8,578 bases of DNA from Nitrospirota bacterium (GTDB lineage: Bacteria; Nitrospirota; Nitrospiria; Nitrospirales; UBA8639): NCBI GenBank assembly GCA_029865515.1, contig JAOUGQ010000117.1, positions 1-8,578 on the forward strand. Direction: 5' to 3'. Below are positions 1-7,379 of the stretch, piece by piece. The position numbers and the translations under genes are program-made. The notes beneath the pieces are model-generated. The model ran no database searches. It was not told where the DNA came from and was given only the letters and a program-made list of their open reading frames with translations. How positions within the stretch are numbered: the stretch's first letter is position 1; every line of letters begins with the position of its first letter.

Positions 1-2019
1 TTGCGGAACCCTCTCAACCAAAGCCTCCCTCGCAAATTTAAAATTGCGTTTTCCGGCTGCAAACATGACTGCGCCTTAACCCCCATTCACGATGTGGGGC
101 TGCTAGCCGCTCGCAATGCCGAAGGGGTACCGGGCTTCAAAATGGTCGTTGGAGGCGGTCTGGGGTCCACACCTCGCATCGCCAAAATCCTCCGGGAATT
201 TGTCCCCATGGAAGAACTGATTCCCGCCATTGAAGCGATGCTCAAAGTGTTTGATAATTTAGGTAATCGAAAAAATCGAAGCAAAGCCAGGATGAAATTT
301 GTTATTGACAAATTAGGGTTTGAGGAGTTTTCTCAACGGTGGGAAGAAACCTACGATGCCATGCTGCAATCGGGCGCAACCAAACTTGGATTGAAACCAG
401 CTTTGTATGCCGATGATCCTCCCTTGGTGATGCCGACAAAATCCGGGAACAACGCATCCGCCCAAGGCAATGGCAACAGTCACCCGAATGGATCATCCAC
501 AAATGGAGAACCCTCATCTCATGAAGCGTTCGACCGTTGGTGTGCTACAAATGTGGTGGCTCAACGCCAGTCAGGATTTAAAGCGGCAGCGGTGAGGCTC
601 CGCTCGGGCGATTTAACGTCCGAGCAAATGTTTGTGCTCGCCGACCTCGCCGAACGGTATGCCAACGCCAACATTCGAACGACCATCAATCAGAACATGA
701 TGGTGCGCTGGATTCCCGATCTGCATCTCCACCGCTTCTATGATGAGCTGATGGCACATGGGCTGGGTGACCCCGGGGCTGAGGGTGTGGCGGATATCGT
801 TGCCTGCCCGGGGACGGACACTTGCGGACTGGGGATCACCTCCTCCAAGGGACTTGCCCGGGCGCTGGCAGAAGTGTTTCCTGCCGGAAAAACCGCAGAT
901 GACCTTGAAGGAGTGAATGTCAAAATCAGTGGCTGCCATAATTCCTGCGCTCAGCATCATATTGCCACCATTGGCCTGCATGGAGTAGGCAAACGGATTG
1001 GGAACCATGTCGCTCCAGTGTATGAACTGCACCTTGGGGGACAGGTCAACGGAACGGCTAAAATTGCCCAACTCATCGTGAAGGTTCCTGCGAAAAACGT
1101 CCCTGCCGCCATCCAGCACCTTATCGATCTGTATCGCCGGGATAAAAAGATTGGAGAGTCTCTATTGGCTTTCATTGACCGCACCGGGAAGAATCAACTG
1201 AAAGATGAACTGATCCCCTATACCATTCTTCCCACGTATCAGGAGGAACCACAGTTCTATTTTGACTGGGAAGGCGATGAGGAATTTTCGGTTGAGGACC
1301 TCGGACCCGGCGAATGTGCCGGTGGTGCGTTAGAGATGATCGACAATCGAATCCTTGAAGCGGAACAGGAGCTCTACCAAGCGCGCTTGTTAGCTGAAAA
1401 GCACCAATACGCATTTGCCATTAATAAAGCCTACCGTGCGGTGGTGGCGGGAGCGAAGGCTATCCTGGTCACAGAAGGAATCGATCCGAATACAGATGCC
1501 GATACGTTAGCGGAATTTGACAAGATGATTGTCGCCAAGGGACTCATGCCCGCCGAATACCATAATCTGGCCGCAACAGTTGGTGATCTGGGGAACAAAG
1601 ACGCGTCGGCTGACCTGACGCAAGGAAAGATCGCGTTTACGAAAGGATTCGTGGACCTCTGCCGGACGGTCACGGAACAAATTGGACAGGACCTCAAGCT
1701 TACACCCGTTGAACAGGGGCAAGGACCCACAGAATCAACCAAGGCCATCACCACGCCTCCTGAGCAGACATCCCCTCCCTCGGATGTGCCCGTCTATGAC
1801 CTCCGGGGTGTGGCATGTCCGATGAATTACGTCAAAACCAAATTGAAATTAGAAATGATGGACCATGGCGACAAGTTGGAAGTATGGCTGGACGGCGGTG
1901 ATCCTATTCGCAACGTCCCGGTGAGTCTTCGAAACGATGGACACAAAGTGCTCGAACAGGAACCCCTGGACTCCGAGGAGCGGCATTTTCGAGTGTTAGT
2001 GGAAAAAGTGGAAATTTAA
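1..2019 (+). CDS. Nitrite/sulfite reductase (ferredoxin type) with C-terminal helical and TusA domains, 5'-truncated by the window
   Basis: This is the C-terminal 672 codons of a siroheme/[4Fe-4S] reductase, most likely reducing sulfite to sulfide in the cytoplasm. The frame is open from base 1 and begins inside the conserved NLPRKFK-type region, so the TTG at base 1 is not a real start. Residues 1-125 finish the first sulfite-reductase repeat and include C20 and C24 (SGCKHDC). Residues 148-176 are an N/S/G-rich linker. Residues 177-440 form the second repeat, with C269 and C275 (CPGTDTC) and C312 and C316 (SGCHNSC), the classical CX5C and CX3C ligands of the siroheme-[4Fe-4S] centre. Residues 443-570 are alpha-helical and resemble HEPN domains. 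Residues 597-672 are a TusA/SirA-like domain with C606 in CPMNY, where TusA usually has CPxP. Sulfite rather than nitrite is inferred from the CysH/CysD/CysN neighbours. Confidence 0.9.
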   Translation: MRNPLNQSLPRKFKIAFSGCKHDCALTPIHDVGLLAARNAEGVPGFKMVVGGGLGSTPRIAKILREFVPMEELIPAIEAMLKVFDNLGNRKNRSKARMKFVIDKLGFEEFSQRWEETYDAMLQSGATKLGLKPALYADDPPLVMPTKSGNNASAQGNGNSHPNGSSTNGEPSSHEAFDRWCATNVVAQRQSGFKAAAVRLRSGDLTSEQMFVLADLAERYANANIRTTINQNMMVRWIPDLHLHRFYDELMAHGLGDPGAEGVADIVACPGTDTCGLGITSSKGLARALAEVFPAGKTADDLEGVNVKISGCHNSCAQHHIATIGLHGVGKRIGNHVAPVYELHLGGQVNGTAKIAQLIVKVPAKNVPAAIQHLIDLYRRDKKIGESLLAFIDRTGKNQLKDELIPYTILPTYQEEPQFYFDWEGDEEFSVEDLGPGECAGGALEMIDNRILEAEQELYQARLLAEKHQYAFAINKAYRAVVAGAKAILVTEGIDPNTDADTLAEFDKMIVAKGLMPAEYHNLAATVGDLGNKDASADLTQGKIAFTKGFVDLCRTVTEQIGQDLKLTPVEQGQGPTESTKAITTPPEQTSPPSDVPVYDLRGVACPMNYVKTKLKLEMMDHGDKLEVWLDGGDPIRNVPVSLRNDGHKVLEQEPLDSEERHFRVLVEKVEI

Positions 2020-2030
2020 GGAACCACGTT

Positions 2031-2750
2031 ATGTCTCTTTTCACGGATACAAAACCTTCGCCAGAAGAACTTTCCGCGTTGAATCAATCCCTGGAGAGCC
2101 AGGCTCCCCAGAAGATCGTCGAGACCGCGATCAAGCAATATGGGCCAAGCGTGATCCTGGCCTGTAGTTTTGGGGCCGAGGATGTCGTGCTTGTGGATAT
2201 GATGCTACGCGCCAATCCACATAGCGCGCTCTTTTATTTAGATACCGATTTTTTATTTCCTGAAACACACGTCGTGAAGGATCGGATCATTCAACGCTAT
2301 CAGTTGCAGGATGAGCAGATTATCCAGGTAAAATCGAAACTTAGTCCTGCAGAACAAGCCACACAATTTGGCGAGGCCTTGTGGTTGCGGGATCCCGACC
2401 AATGCTGCTCCCTGCGCAAGGTTGAGCCCCTCACACGCATACTGGCAAAGTATGCAGCTTGGATCACGGGCATCCGGCGTGACCAAGCACCCACCCGCGC
2501 CAGCGCCGGCATCGTTGAGTGGGATACAAAGTTTGGCCTGGTGAAATTCAATCCATTGGCAACCTGGTCATGGGAACAGGTGTGGGACTACATTCGCGCC
2601 AACAACGTGCCTTACAACGAATTGCATGATCAGCATTTTCCCAGCATCGGATGCACCCACTGTACCACTCCTGTCATGCCGGGGGATGACCCGCGATCTG
2701 GACGATGGAAAAGTTCAACAAAAACCGAGTGTGGGCTTCATCGTTCATGA
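2031..2750 (+). CDS. cysH: Assimilatory adenylyl-sulfate (APS) reductase CysH
   Basis: The protein has 239 residues and belongs to the PAPS/APS reductase family, which reduces the activated sulfate to sulfite with electrons from thioredoxin or a similar donor. A PP-loop-like stretch, SFGAED, lies at residues 46-51. C125 and C126 (CCSLRK) and C208 and C211 (GCTHC) form the CC...CXXC set that binds a [4Fe-4S] cluster in APS-type enzymes and is absent from PAPS-only enzymes such as that of E. coli. The C-terminal ECGLH carries the catalytic C234. The cluster motif therefore points to APS as substrate. The ATG is preceded by AGGA at 2019-2022, overlapping the stop codon of the upstream reductase, with an 8-base spacing. 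The gap between the genes is 11 bases, which supports co-transcription. Confidence 0.94.
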   Translation: MSLFTDTKPSPEELSALNQSLESQAPQKIVETAIKQYGPSVILACSFGAEDVVLVDMMLRANPHSALFYLDTDFLFPETHVVKDRIIQRYQLQDEQIIQVKSKLSPAEQATQFGEALWLRDPDQCCSLRKVEPLTRILAKYAAWITGIRRDQAPTRASAGIVEWDTKFGLVKFNPLATWSWEQVWDYIRANNVPYNELHDQHFPSIGCTHCTTPVMPGDDPRSGRWKSSTKTECGLHRS

Positions 2751-2812
2751 AAACCCTTGAAAAGGCGGTCATTCACTCTCCCAAATTGATGACCCAAACT
2801 AGAGTACGTATC

Positions 2813-2817
2813 GGAGG
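2813..2817 (+). promoter_or_regulatory. Ribosome binding site deciding a GTG start
   Basis: GGAGG lies 6 bases before the GTG at 2824. It is the clearest Shine-Dalgarno sequence in the operon and supports GTG rather than a later ATG as the start of the DsrE-like gene. The 73-base gap before this gene is the longest in the operon. I see no convincing promoter or terminator in it. Confidence 0.75.
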
Positions 2818-2823
2818 CAGTCA

Positions 2824-3237
2824 GTGAAAAAAATCGCCGTAATTATTACCCGTGGAGGATGGAACAACCTTTTCCAAGCCTGTGAGTGGGTCACTCTGGC
2901 CGCAGCCAGCGGCATGGAGGTGAGCGCCTATTTCCGTGATGAAGCGGCAGGCCGGATGACCACAACCAAAATCAAAGAACTCACGATGTCCCCCGACTAT
3001 AGAGGACGAGAAGCCTTTGTCCGTGATCTTCTAAAAAAAGAGAATAAAGCGGACCTCACGAAAATTATGCAAACCGCCAAAGAAACGGGAAGCGTGAAGT
3101 TTTCTGTGTGTAAAGACTCTCTGAGATATTTTGACTTGAAAGTCGAGGAACTGATTCCAGAGTTAGATGAAGTGCAAACCACAGAGGCCTTCTGGAAAGA
3201 AGCCATTCTTCCCGCTGATCAAGTCTTGACGTTTTAA
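2824..3237 (+). CDS. DsrE/TusD-like sulfur-relay protein
   Basis: This is a 137-residue protein starting with GTG. The N-terminus, MKKIAVIITRGGWNN, followed by a helix with C20 and then AAASGMEVSAYFRDE, has the beta-alpha-beta pattern of the DsrE/DsrF-like fold, small proteins that carry persulfide sulfur or act as accessory factors in sulfur metabolism. The second cysteine, C96 in VKFSVCKDS, sits where DsrE-family proteins carry their active cysteine, so it is the likelier sulfur-binding residue. The protein matches no named Tus or Dsr subunit closely enough to justify a gene symbol. It lies between cysH and the TrpD-like gene, and the gene upstream of cysH ends in a TusA domain, the usual partner of DsrE-like proteins. 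A role in passing or buffering sulfur during assimilation is an inference from fold and context. Confidence 0.75.
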   Translation: MKKIAVIITRGGWNNLFQACEWVTLAAASGMEVSAYFRDEAAGRMTTTKIKELTMSPDYRGREAFVRDLLKKENKADLTKIMQTAKETGSVKFSVCKDSLRYFDLKVEELIPELDEVQTTEAFWKEAILPADQVLTF

Positions 3238-3250
3238 CCTGGAATACCTC

Positions 3251-4339
3251 ATGGATCAACTGATTGCAAAAATTGGGAAAGGGCTTAAGGGTGCCAAGGA
3301 TTTGACCTGGGACGAGGCCAAATCCGCTCTGAACGCCATCATCGAAGGGCAAGCCACTGACATCCAGGTGGGAGCATTTTTGATGGCCATGCGGATTAAA
3401 ACCGAATCCATCGGCGAACTGGCAGCCTTTACGGCCACGGCCCGCAACTGGGCACCACCGATTCAACTCCCCCATCCGGCAAAAATGGTGGATGTTCCCC
3501 TCTATGGGGAAAAACATAACACCATCCATGTGGTAGTGGCTGCCTCACTGGTGGCCGCTTCAGCTGGCGCAGGCATGTTTATGCATGGCGTAGAAAACCC
3601 GCAAGTCCCCTACGATCTTCCTCAAGTCCTCCGCCATTTACAGCTTCCCATCGCCCATACATCAGCAGAAGCGATCGAGCATGCCTCTCAACGCCCCTGG
3701 GTGTATATGGATTTGGCAGGGTATCATGCGCCATTAACCAAACTGCTGGATCTGCGTCGGGAATTCGGTTTACAAAATCTGTCCCATCAGGTGGCCAGAC
3801 TGCTGAACCCGGCCCGGTTGGCTTCCCAAGTCATCGGGATTTCCCATCCACCCTACCTGGATAAAATGGTAGAGGCCTTGGACATGCTCGGAGCGAAGCG
3901 TGCACTGATTATCCAGGGAGTCGAAGGATTTCCTGAACTTTCCGTATCTGCGCCTTCCTTGGCTCGCGAATTACGGAGTGGACATATTTCGTCTTTGATT
4001 TTTCGCCCTGACGACGCCGGTTTCCGATTTGGCCCCTTCCAAGCCATGAGTTCTACGATCAACGGGCCGGGATCGGGCAGCCCGGCACACGAAGCCCGAT
4101 TGATTACACAATTACTCGGCAGTCGTCAGCGGGGCGACCAACGAGCCTGGGTGATCGTGAATGCAGCCTTACTCCTGTATGCCGCAGGCCTGGCCTCGTC
4201 TCTTGCGCAAGCGACACCGCTCGCACAGGACACACTGGATTCAGGGAAAGCCGGGGCGTTCCTCACCGCATTGATCCAAGGACATTCCCCACAAACCAAA
4301 CCTTTTGTTCCACCTGCCCCAGCGGTGATGCCGGCATGA
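3251..4339 (+). CDS. TrpD-like (anthranilate phosphoribosyltransferase family) protein with altered active site
   Basis: The protein has 362 residues and follows the anthranilate phosphoribosyltransferase layout from end to end. Residues 1-65 are the helical N-terminal domain (DEAKSALNAIIEGQATDIQVGAF, cited here in part as AIIEGQATDIQVGAF). VVAASLVAASAG at 95-106 matches the helix after the PRPP loop, GVEGFPEL lies at 223-230, and VNAALLLYAAG at 303-313 is near the end. The PRPP-binding GTGGD is missing: residues 83-91 read PLYGEKHNT. In the later metal-binding GLDE motif the aspartate is replaced (GFPE, residues 226-229). It is therefore unlikely to be the tryptophan enzyme and is closer to TrpD2/YbiB-type paralogues, some of which bind nucleic acid. 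The start has only a weak GGA upstream. Its last four bases overlap cysD (ATGA), suggesting translational coupling. Its function here is unknown. Confidence 0.85.
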   Translation: MDQLIAKIGKGLKGAKDLTWDEAKSALNAIIEGQATDIQVGAFLMAMRIKTESIGELAAFTATARNWAPPIQLPHPAKMVDVPLYGEKHNTIHVVVAASLVAASAGAGMFMHGVENPQVPYDLPQVLRHLQLPIAHTSAEAIEHASQRPWVYMDLAGYHAPLTKLLDLRREFGLQNLSHQVARLLNPARLASQVIGISHPPYLDKMVEALDMLGAKRALIIQGVEGFPELSVSAPSLARELRSGHISSLIFRPDDAGFRFGPFQAMSSTINGPGSGSPAHEARLITQLLGSRQRGDQRAWVIVNAALLLYAAGLASSLAQATPLAQDTLDSGKAGAFLTALIQGHSPQTKPFVPPAPAVMPA

Positions 4340-5136
4340 AACACATTCGCCAGTTGGAAGATCAAAGCGTTTATATCCTGCGCGAGGCCTACAAAAACTT
4401 TGATAACCTGGCCATGTTGTGGTCAATGGGCAAGGATTCGACGGTGTTGTTGTGGCTGGCCCGGAAAGCCTTTTTCGGGCATGTCCCCTTCCCGTTACTC
4501 CATGTCGACACCAGCTACAAAATTCCTGAAATGATTGAATATCGGGATCGCCTCGCACGCGAATGGCGATTAAATCTGATCGTGGGCCAAAACAAAAAAG
4601 CCTTGGCCGAAGGGATGAACCACACGAAGGGACGAGTGGAATGTTGCACCGCCTTAAAAACCCAAGGGTTAAAACAATTGCTGGAAGAGAAGGGCTACAC
4701 AGGGGTCATTTTGGGTGTGCGATCGGACGAAGACAGCACCAGGGCCAAGGAACGCTATTTTTCTCCTCGAGACAAAAACAATGAATGGGATTTTCGCGAT
4801 CAGCCCCCCGAACTTTGGGATCAATATAAACTTTCGTTTCCTCCGGGCACCCATATCCGGATCCATCCCCTGTTGGATTGGACAGAGATCAATATTTGGG
4901 AATACATCAAATTAGAAAATATTCCCTTTCTGGACCATCTCTACCTGGATCAAGGCACCGGCAAACGTTATCGCAGCCTGGGATGCGCCCCATGCACGAC
5001 ACCAATTGATTCCACCGCGAAAAATGTGGATGAGGTCATCATTGAATTACGCAACACCAAGGTGGCGGAGCGGGCAGGACGCGCACAAGACGAAGGACGA
5101 GGGATGGAACAATTACGCAAAGATGGATACATGTAA
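4336..5136 (+). CDS. cysD: Sulfate adenylyltransferase small subunit CysD
   Basis: This is the catalytic, ATP pyrophosphatase-type subunit of ATP sulfurylase. With CysN it makes APS and pyrophosphate from sulfate and ATP at the cost of GTP hydrolysis. The PP-loop SMGKDST lies at residues 30-36. Further family signatures are PFPLLHVDTS (51-60), RAKERYFSPRDK (136-147) and PLLDWTEINIWEYI (178-191). At 266 residues it is shorter than the E. coli type (about 300) because it lacks the insert before the RYRSLGC segment. It also has C103 and C104 (ECCTALKT) and C217 and C220 (GCAPC), which E. coli CysD lacks; this belongs to a recognisable CysD subtype. The gene overlaps the TrpD-like stop by four bases and is followed by cysN after two bases. 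Confidence 0.95.
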   Translation: MKHIRQLEDQSVYILREAYKNFDNLAMLWSMGKDSTVLLWLARKAFFGHVPFPLLHVDTSYKIPEMIEYRDRLAREWRLNLIVGQNKKALAEGMNHTKGRVECCTALKTQGLKQLLEEKGYTGVILGVRSDEDSTRAKERYFSPRDKNNEWDFRDQPPELWDQYKLSFPPGTHIRIHPLLDWTEINIWEYIKLENIPFLDHLYLDQGTGKRYRSLGCAPCTTPIDSTAKNVDEVIIELRNTKVAERAGRAQDEGRGMEQLRKDGYM

Positions 5137-5138
5137 GG

Positions 5139-7001
5139 ATGACCGTCCCAACCACCAGACCTAACACCCCTCCCCCGGACAACGCCATCCGGGAGCGAAT
5201 GAATATCGTAATCGTCGGACACGTCGACCACGGCAAATCCACTCTTTTAGGTCGTCTGTACGCCGACACCGGGACGTTACCCATCGGCAAGATCGAAAAG
5301 ATTCAGGCCATTTGCAAGCAACAAGGAAAAGAATTCGAATACGCCTTTCTCTTTGACGCCTTTCTGGAAGAACAACAACAAGGCATTACCATCGACACTG
5401 CGCGAACCTTCTTTTCCTGGGGAGGCCGGCAATACATCATCATTGACGCACCGGGACATAAAGAATTTCTGAAAAACATGGTGTCGGGTGCCGCCCGTGC
5501 CGAAGCCGCCCTTCTGGTCATCGATGCCCTGGAAGGCGTGCGCGACCAATCAAAACGCCATGGACTGCTCCTATCCATGCTGGGAGTGAAGCAAGTGACG
5601 GTGGTGGTCAACAAAATGGACCTCGTCAATTACCGGGAAGATACGTTCCAAGCGATTGAAAAAGAATATCGCGAGTTTCTCACCCAATTGAACGTGATTC
5701 CCCAATACGTCATCCCCGCAAGCGCCAAACAAGGCATTAATATCACTCAACCCAGCCCGGAAACACCCTGGTACACCGGGCCCTCCGTCTTGGATTCTCT
5801 GGCCCATTTCCATCTGGAATCCAAGAGAGCGGAACAGACCTTACGGCTTCCTATCCAGGACGTCTATAAGTTCGATGCACGTCGGATTTTAGTCGGACGG
5901 ATCACGGCAGGGAAGCTCAAGATTGGTGATCGACTGGTCTTTTCCCCTTCCAATAAGTCAGCCAACATCCAAACCATCGAAGCCTTCAATCTCGATCCAC
6001 CGCCAACGCAAGCCGAAGCCGGTCAGTCCGTCGGTATCACTCTGGACGAACAAATCTTTGTGGAACGAGGCCAAATCGCCACGCACGAAGAGGCCCGTCC
6101 GTTGGTCTCCACCCGGATCCGTGCCAACCTGTTCTGGTTGGGAGCGAAACCCTTAGAAATTCGCCGGCCTTACGTCTTGCGGCTGGCCACCAGGGAAGTC
6201 CCCTGCGAAGTGGCAACCATTCATCGCATTGTGGACGCCACCAATTTAGACGACCGACACACGCAAACCACCGTGAAACGCAATGAAGTGGCGGACATCA
6301 CGCTGCGGACCAAATCTCCCATCGCATTCGATCTCTATGCACATTTCGAAACTACCGGCCGCTTTGTGTTGGTGGATGAATATGATGTGGCAGGAGGCGG
6401 CATCATCACGGAACTGGTTCAGGACGACCAGGAAGATTTTCGAACGGAGGCACGGGAACGGGATTCCGCATGGGTGAAGGGAGATGTGGGAGCCGAGGAC
6501 CGGGCCCAGCGCTATGGCCATCGAGCGGCTGTGGTGTTACTCACCGGGCCTGACACCACCGCAAAAGGATTTTTGGCTCGCAAACTGGAAACCGTATTAG
6601 TAGGGGAAGGCCGGCATGCCTATCTTCTCGCGCCGGAGAATCTGCAACGGGGACTGGATGCCGATCTAGTCGATACGAAACCGGATGAAATCATTCGACG
6701 GTTTGGTGAAGTGGTGCGATTGCTCACCGATACAGGCTCCCTGGTTATTTCCACGACCAACGCCCTCCAATTACCCACCAAACAGATCGTGCAAACCTTG
6801 CAAACCCTGGTGAACCCGATCCCGGTCATCACCATCCATATGGCCAAAGAGTTAATAGGCCCTCAGCCGGATACCGATCTGATCTTTGCAGGACCGGAAA
6901 ATTTTGACGACTGTACCCACCAAATCATTGCTTTGCTCAAATCCAGGGGACTCCTTGCTGAACCCGCCAGCAGCCGTTCCGACTCCCAGTATTCCATTTA
7001 A
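5139..7001 (+). CDS. cysN: Sulfate adenylyltransferase GTPase subunit CysN with a degenerate APS-kinase-like C-terminal domain
   Basis: This is a 620-residue EF-Tu-like GTPase that drives APS synthesis by CysD. G1 is GHVDHGKST (27-35), G2 lies around GITIDTA (82-88), G3 is DAPGH (103-107), G4 is NKMD (158-161) and G5 is SAK (195-197). Beta-barrel domains follow to about residue 430. From about 458 to 605 the chain resembles APS kinase (CysC), with VVLLTG, GRHAYLL and EVVRLL blocks in the right order. However, the P-loop GxxxxGKS is GPDTTAKGF (470-478), and the DGDN motif reads APEN. Kinase activity is therefore improbable, and this is not a functional CysNC bifunctional enzyme. The start overlaps the ribosome-binding region of TAAGGATG, directly after the cysD stop. 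M21 is a weaker alternative start because it would remove only a disordered leader. Confidence 0.94.
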   Translation: MTVPTTRPNTPPPDNAIRERMNIVIVGHVDHGKSTLLGRLYADTGTLPIGKIEKIQAICKQQGKEFEYAFLFDAFLEEQQQGITIDTARTFFSWGGRQYIIIDAPGHKEFLKNMVSGAARAEAALLVIDALEGVRDQSKRHGLLLSMLGVKQVTVVVNKMDLVNYREDTFQAIEKEYREFLTQLNVIPQYVIPASAKQGINITQPSPETPWYTGPSVLDSLAHFHLESKRAEQTLRLPIQDVYKFDARRILVGRITAGKLKIGDRLVFSPSNKSANIQTIEAFNLDPPPTQAEAGQSVGITLDEQIFVERGQIATHEEARPLVSTRIRANLFWLGAKPLEIRRPYVLRLATREVPCEVATIHRIVDATNLDDRHTQTTVKRNEVADITLRTKSPIAFDLYAHFETTGRFVLVDEYDVAGGGIITELVQDDQEDFRTEARERDSAWVKGDVGAEDRAQRYGHRAAVVLLTGPDTTAKGFLARKLETVLVGEGRHAYLLAPENLQRGLDADLVDTKPDEIIRRFGEVVRLLTDTGSLVISTTNALQLPTKQIVQTLQTLVNPIPVITIHMAKELIGPQPDTDLIFAGPENFDDCTHQIIALLKSRGLLAEPASSRSDSQYSI

Positions 7002-7114
7002 CCAAACCATCAACGCTGGCAATACCTCGCTTAAACGGTGAAAGACGATGGAAAGGACCCAACTCCCTGAGACTTTCAACGGTCTCTTGACCAACGCCTG
7101 CTGACTGGGCCCTT

Positions 7115-7153
7115 GGTCGGACGCTCTCATCAAGAGGCAGGCCTTGTCCGACC
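7115..7153. repeat. 8-base perfect inverted repeat
   Basis: GGTCGGAC at 7115-7122 is the exact reverse complement of GTCCGACC at 7146-7153, with a 23-base spacer that contains a smaller CTCT/AGAG pairing. No T-run follows on either strand, so it is not a standard intrinsic terminator. It could be part of the same repeat unit as the hairpins at 7233-7284. Confidence 0.5.
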
Positions 7154-7232
7154 GAAGCGAGTTGGTCTGCCCTCCTCAGGTTCGCGTCCGCCCTATCCGA
7201 TGTGGCCAGGGGGTGCGTCACTGCTGGTTTTG

Positions 7233-7284
7233 GCTACTTTTGCCAGAACAAAAGTGGCTCGGCTGCCGGGCCGAAATCCCGGCA
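7233..7284. repeat. Two adjacent hairpins, candidate interspersed repeat
   Basis: The first stem pairs GCTACTTTTG (7233-7242) with CAAAAGTGGC (7249-7258), ten pairs with one G-T and a 6-base loop. The second pairs TGCCGGG (7264-7270) with CCCGGCA (7278-7284), seven perfect pairs with a 7-base loop. Translated in the + direction, the stretch gives peptides of the FGYFCQNKS...GPKSRH kind. I recall such peptides from many unrelated hypothetical proteins that are really translated intergenic repeats. That it is repeated elsewhere in this genome is an inference; only one copy is in the window. Confidence 0.45.
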
Positions 7285-7347
7285 TCTCTCGTCCATCCAC
7301 ATCATTCTAGTTAGCGAAGTGGTGCGCCAGAACGAGTGGAAATTATT

Positions 7348-7379
7348 TAGAAAACCTATAGAAGGCTTTCTGTTTTCTA
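7348..7379. repeat. AT-rich hairpin with a bulge
   Basis: TAGAAAAC (7348-7355) pairs perfectly with GTTTTCTA (7372-7379). Inside it AGAA (7360-7363) pairs with TTCT (7368-7371) around a GGCT loop, leaving a 4-base bulge on the left arm. No clean T-run follows on either strand. It lies 75 bases beyond the stop of the - strand gdx-like gene and might help end that transcript, but this is weak. Confidence 0.4.

Noticed and set aside
2757..2814. Internal promoter in the gap before the DsrE-like gene
   Set aside because: TTGAAA at 2757 has no -10 at the right distance, and TTGATG with TATCGG would place the -10 on the ribosome binding site.
6937..7221. 94-codon - strand frame overlapping the end of cysN
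   Set aside because: It overlaps a well-supported gene, shows no family signature and has a biased composition typical of a shadow frame.
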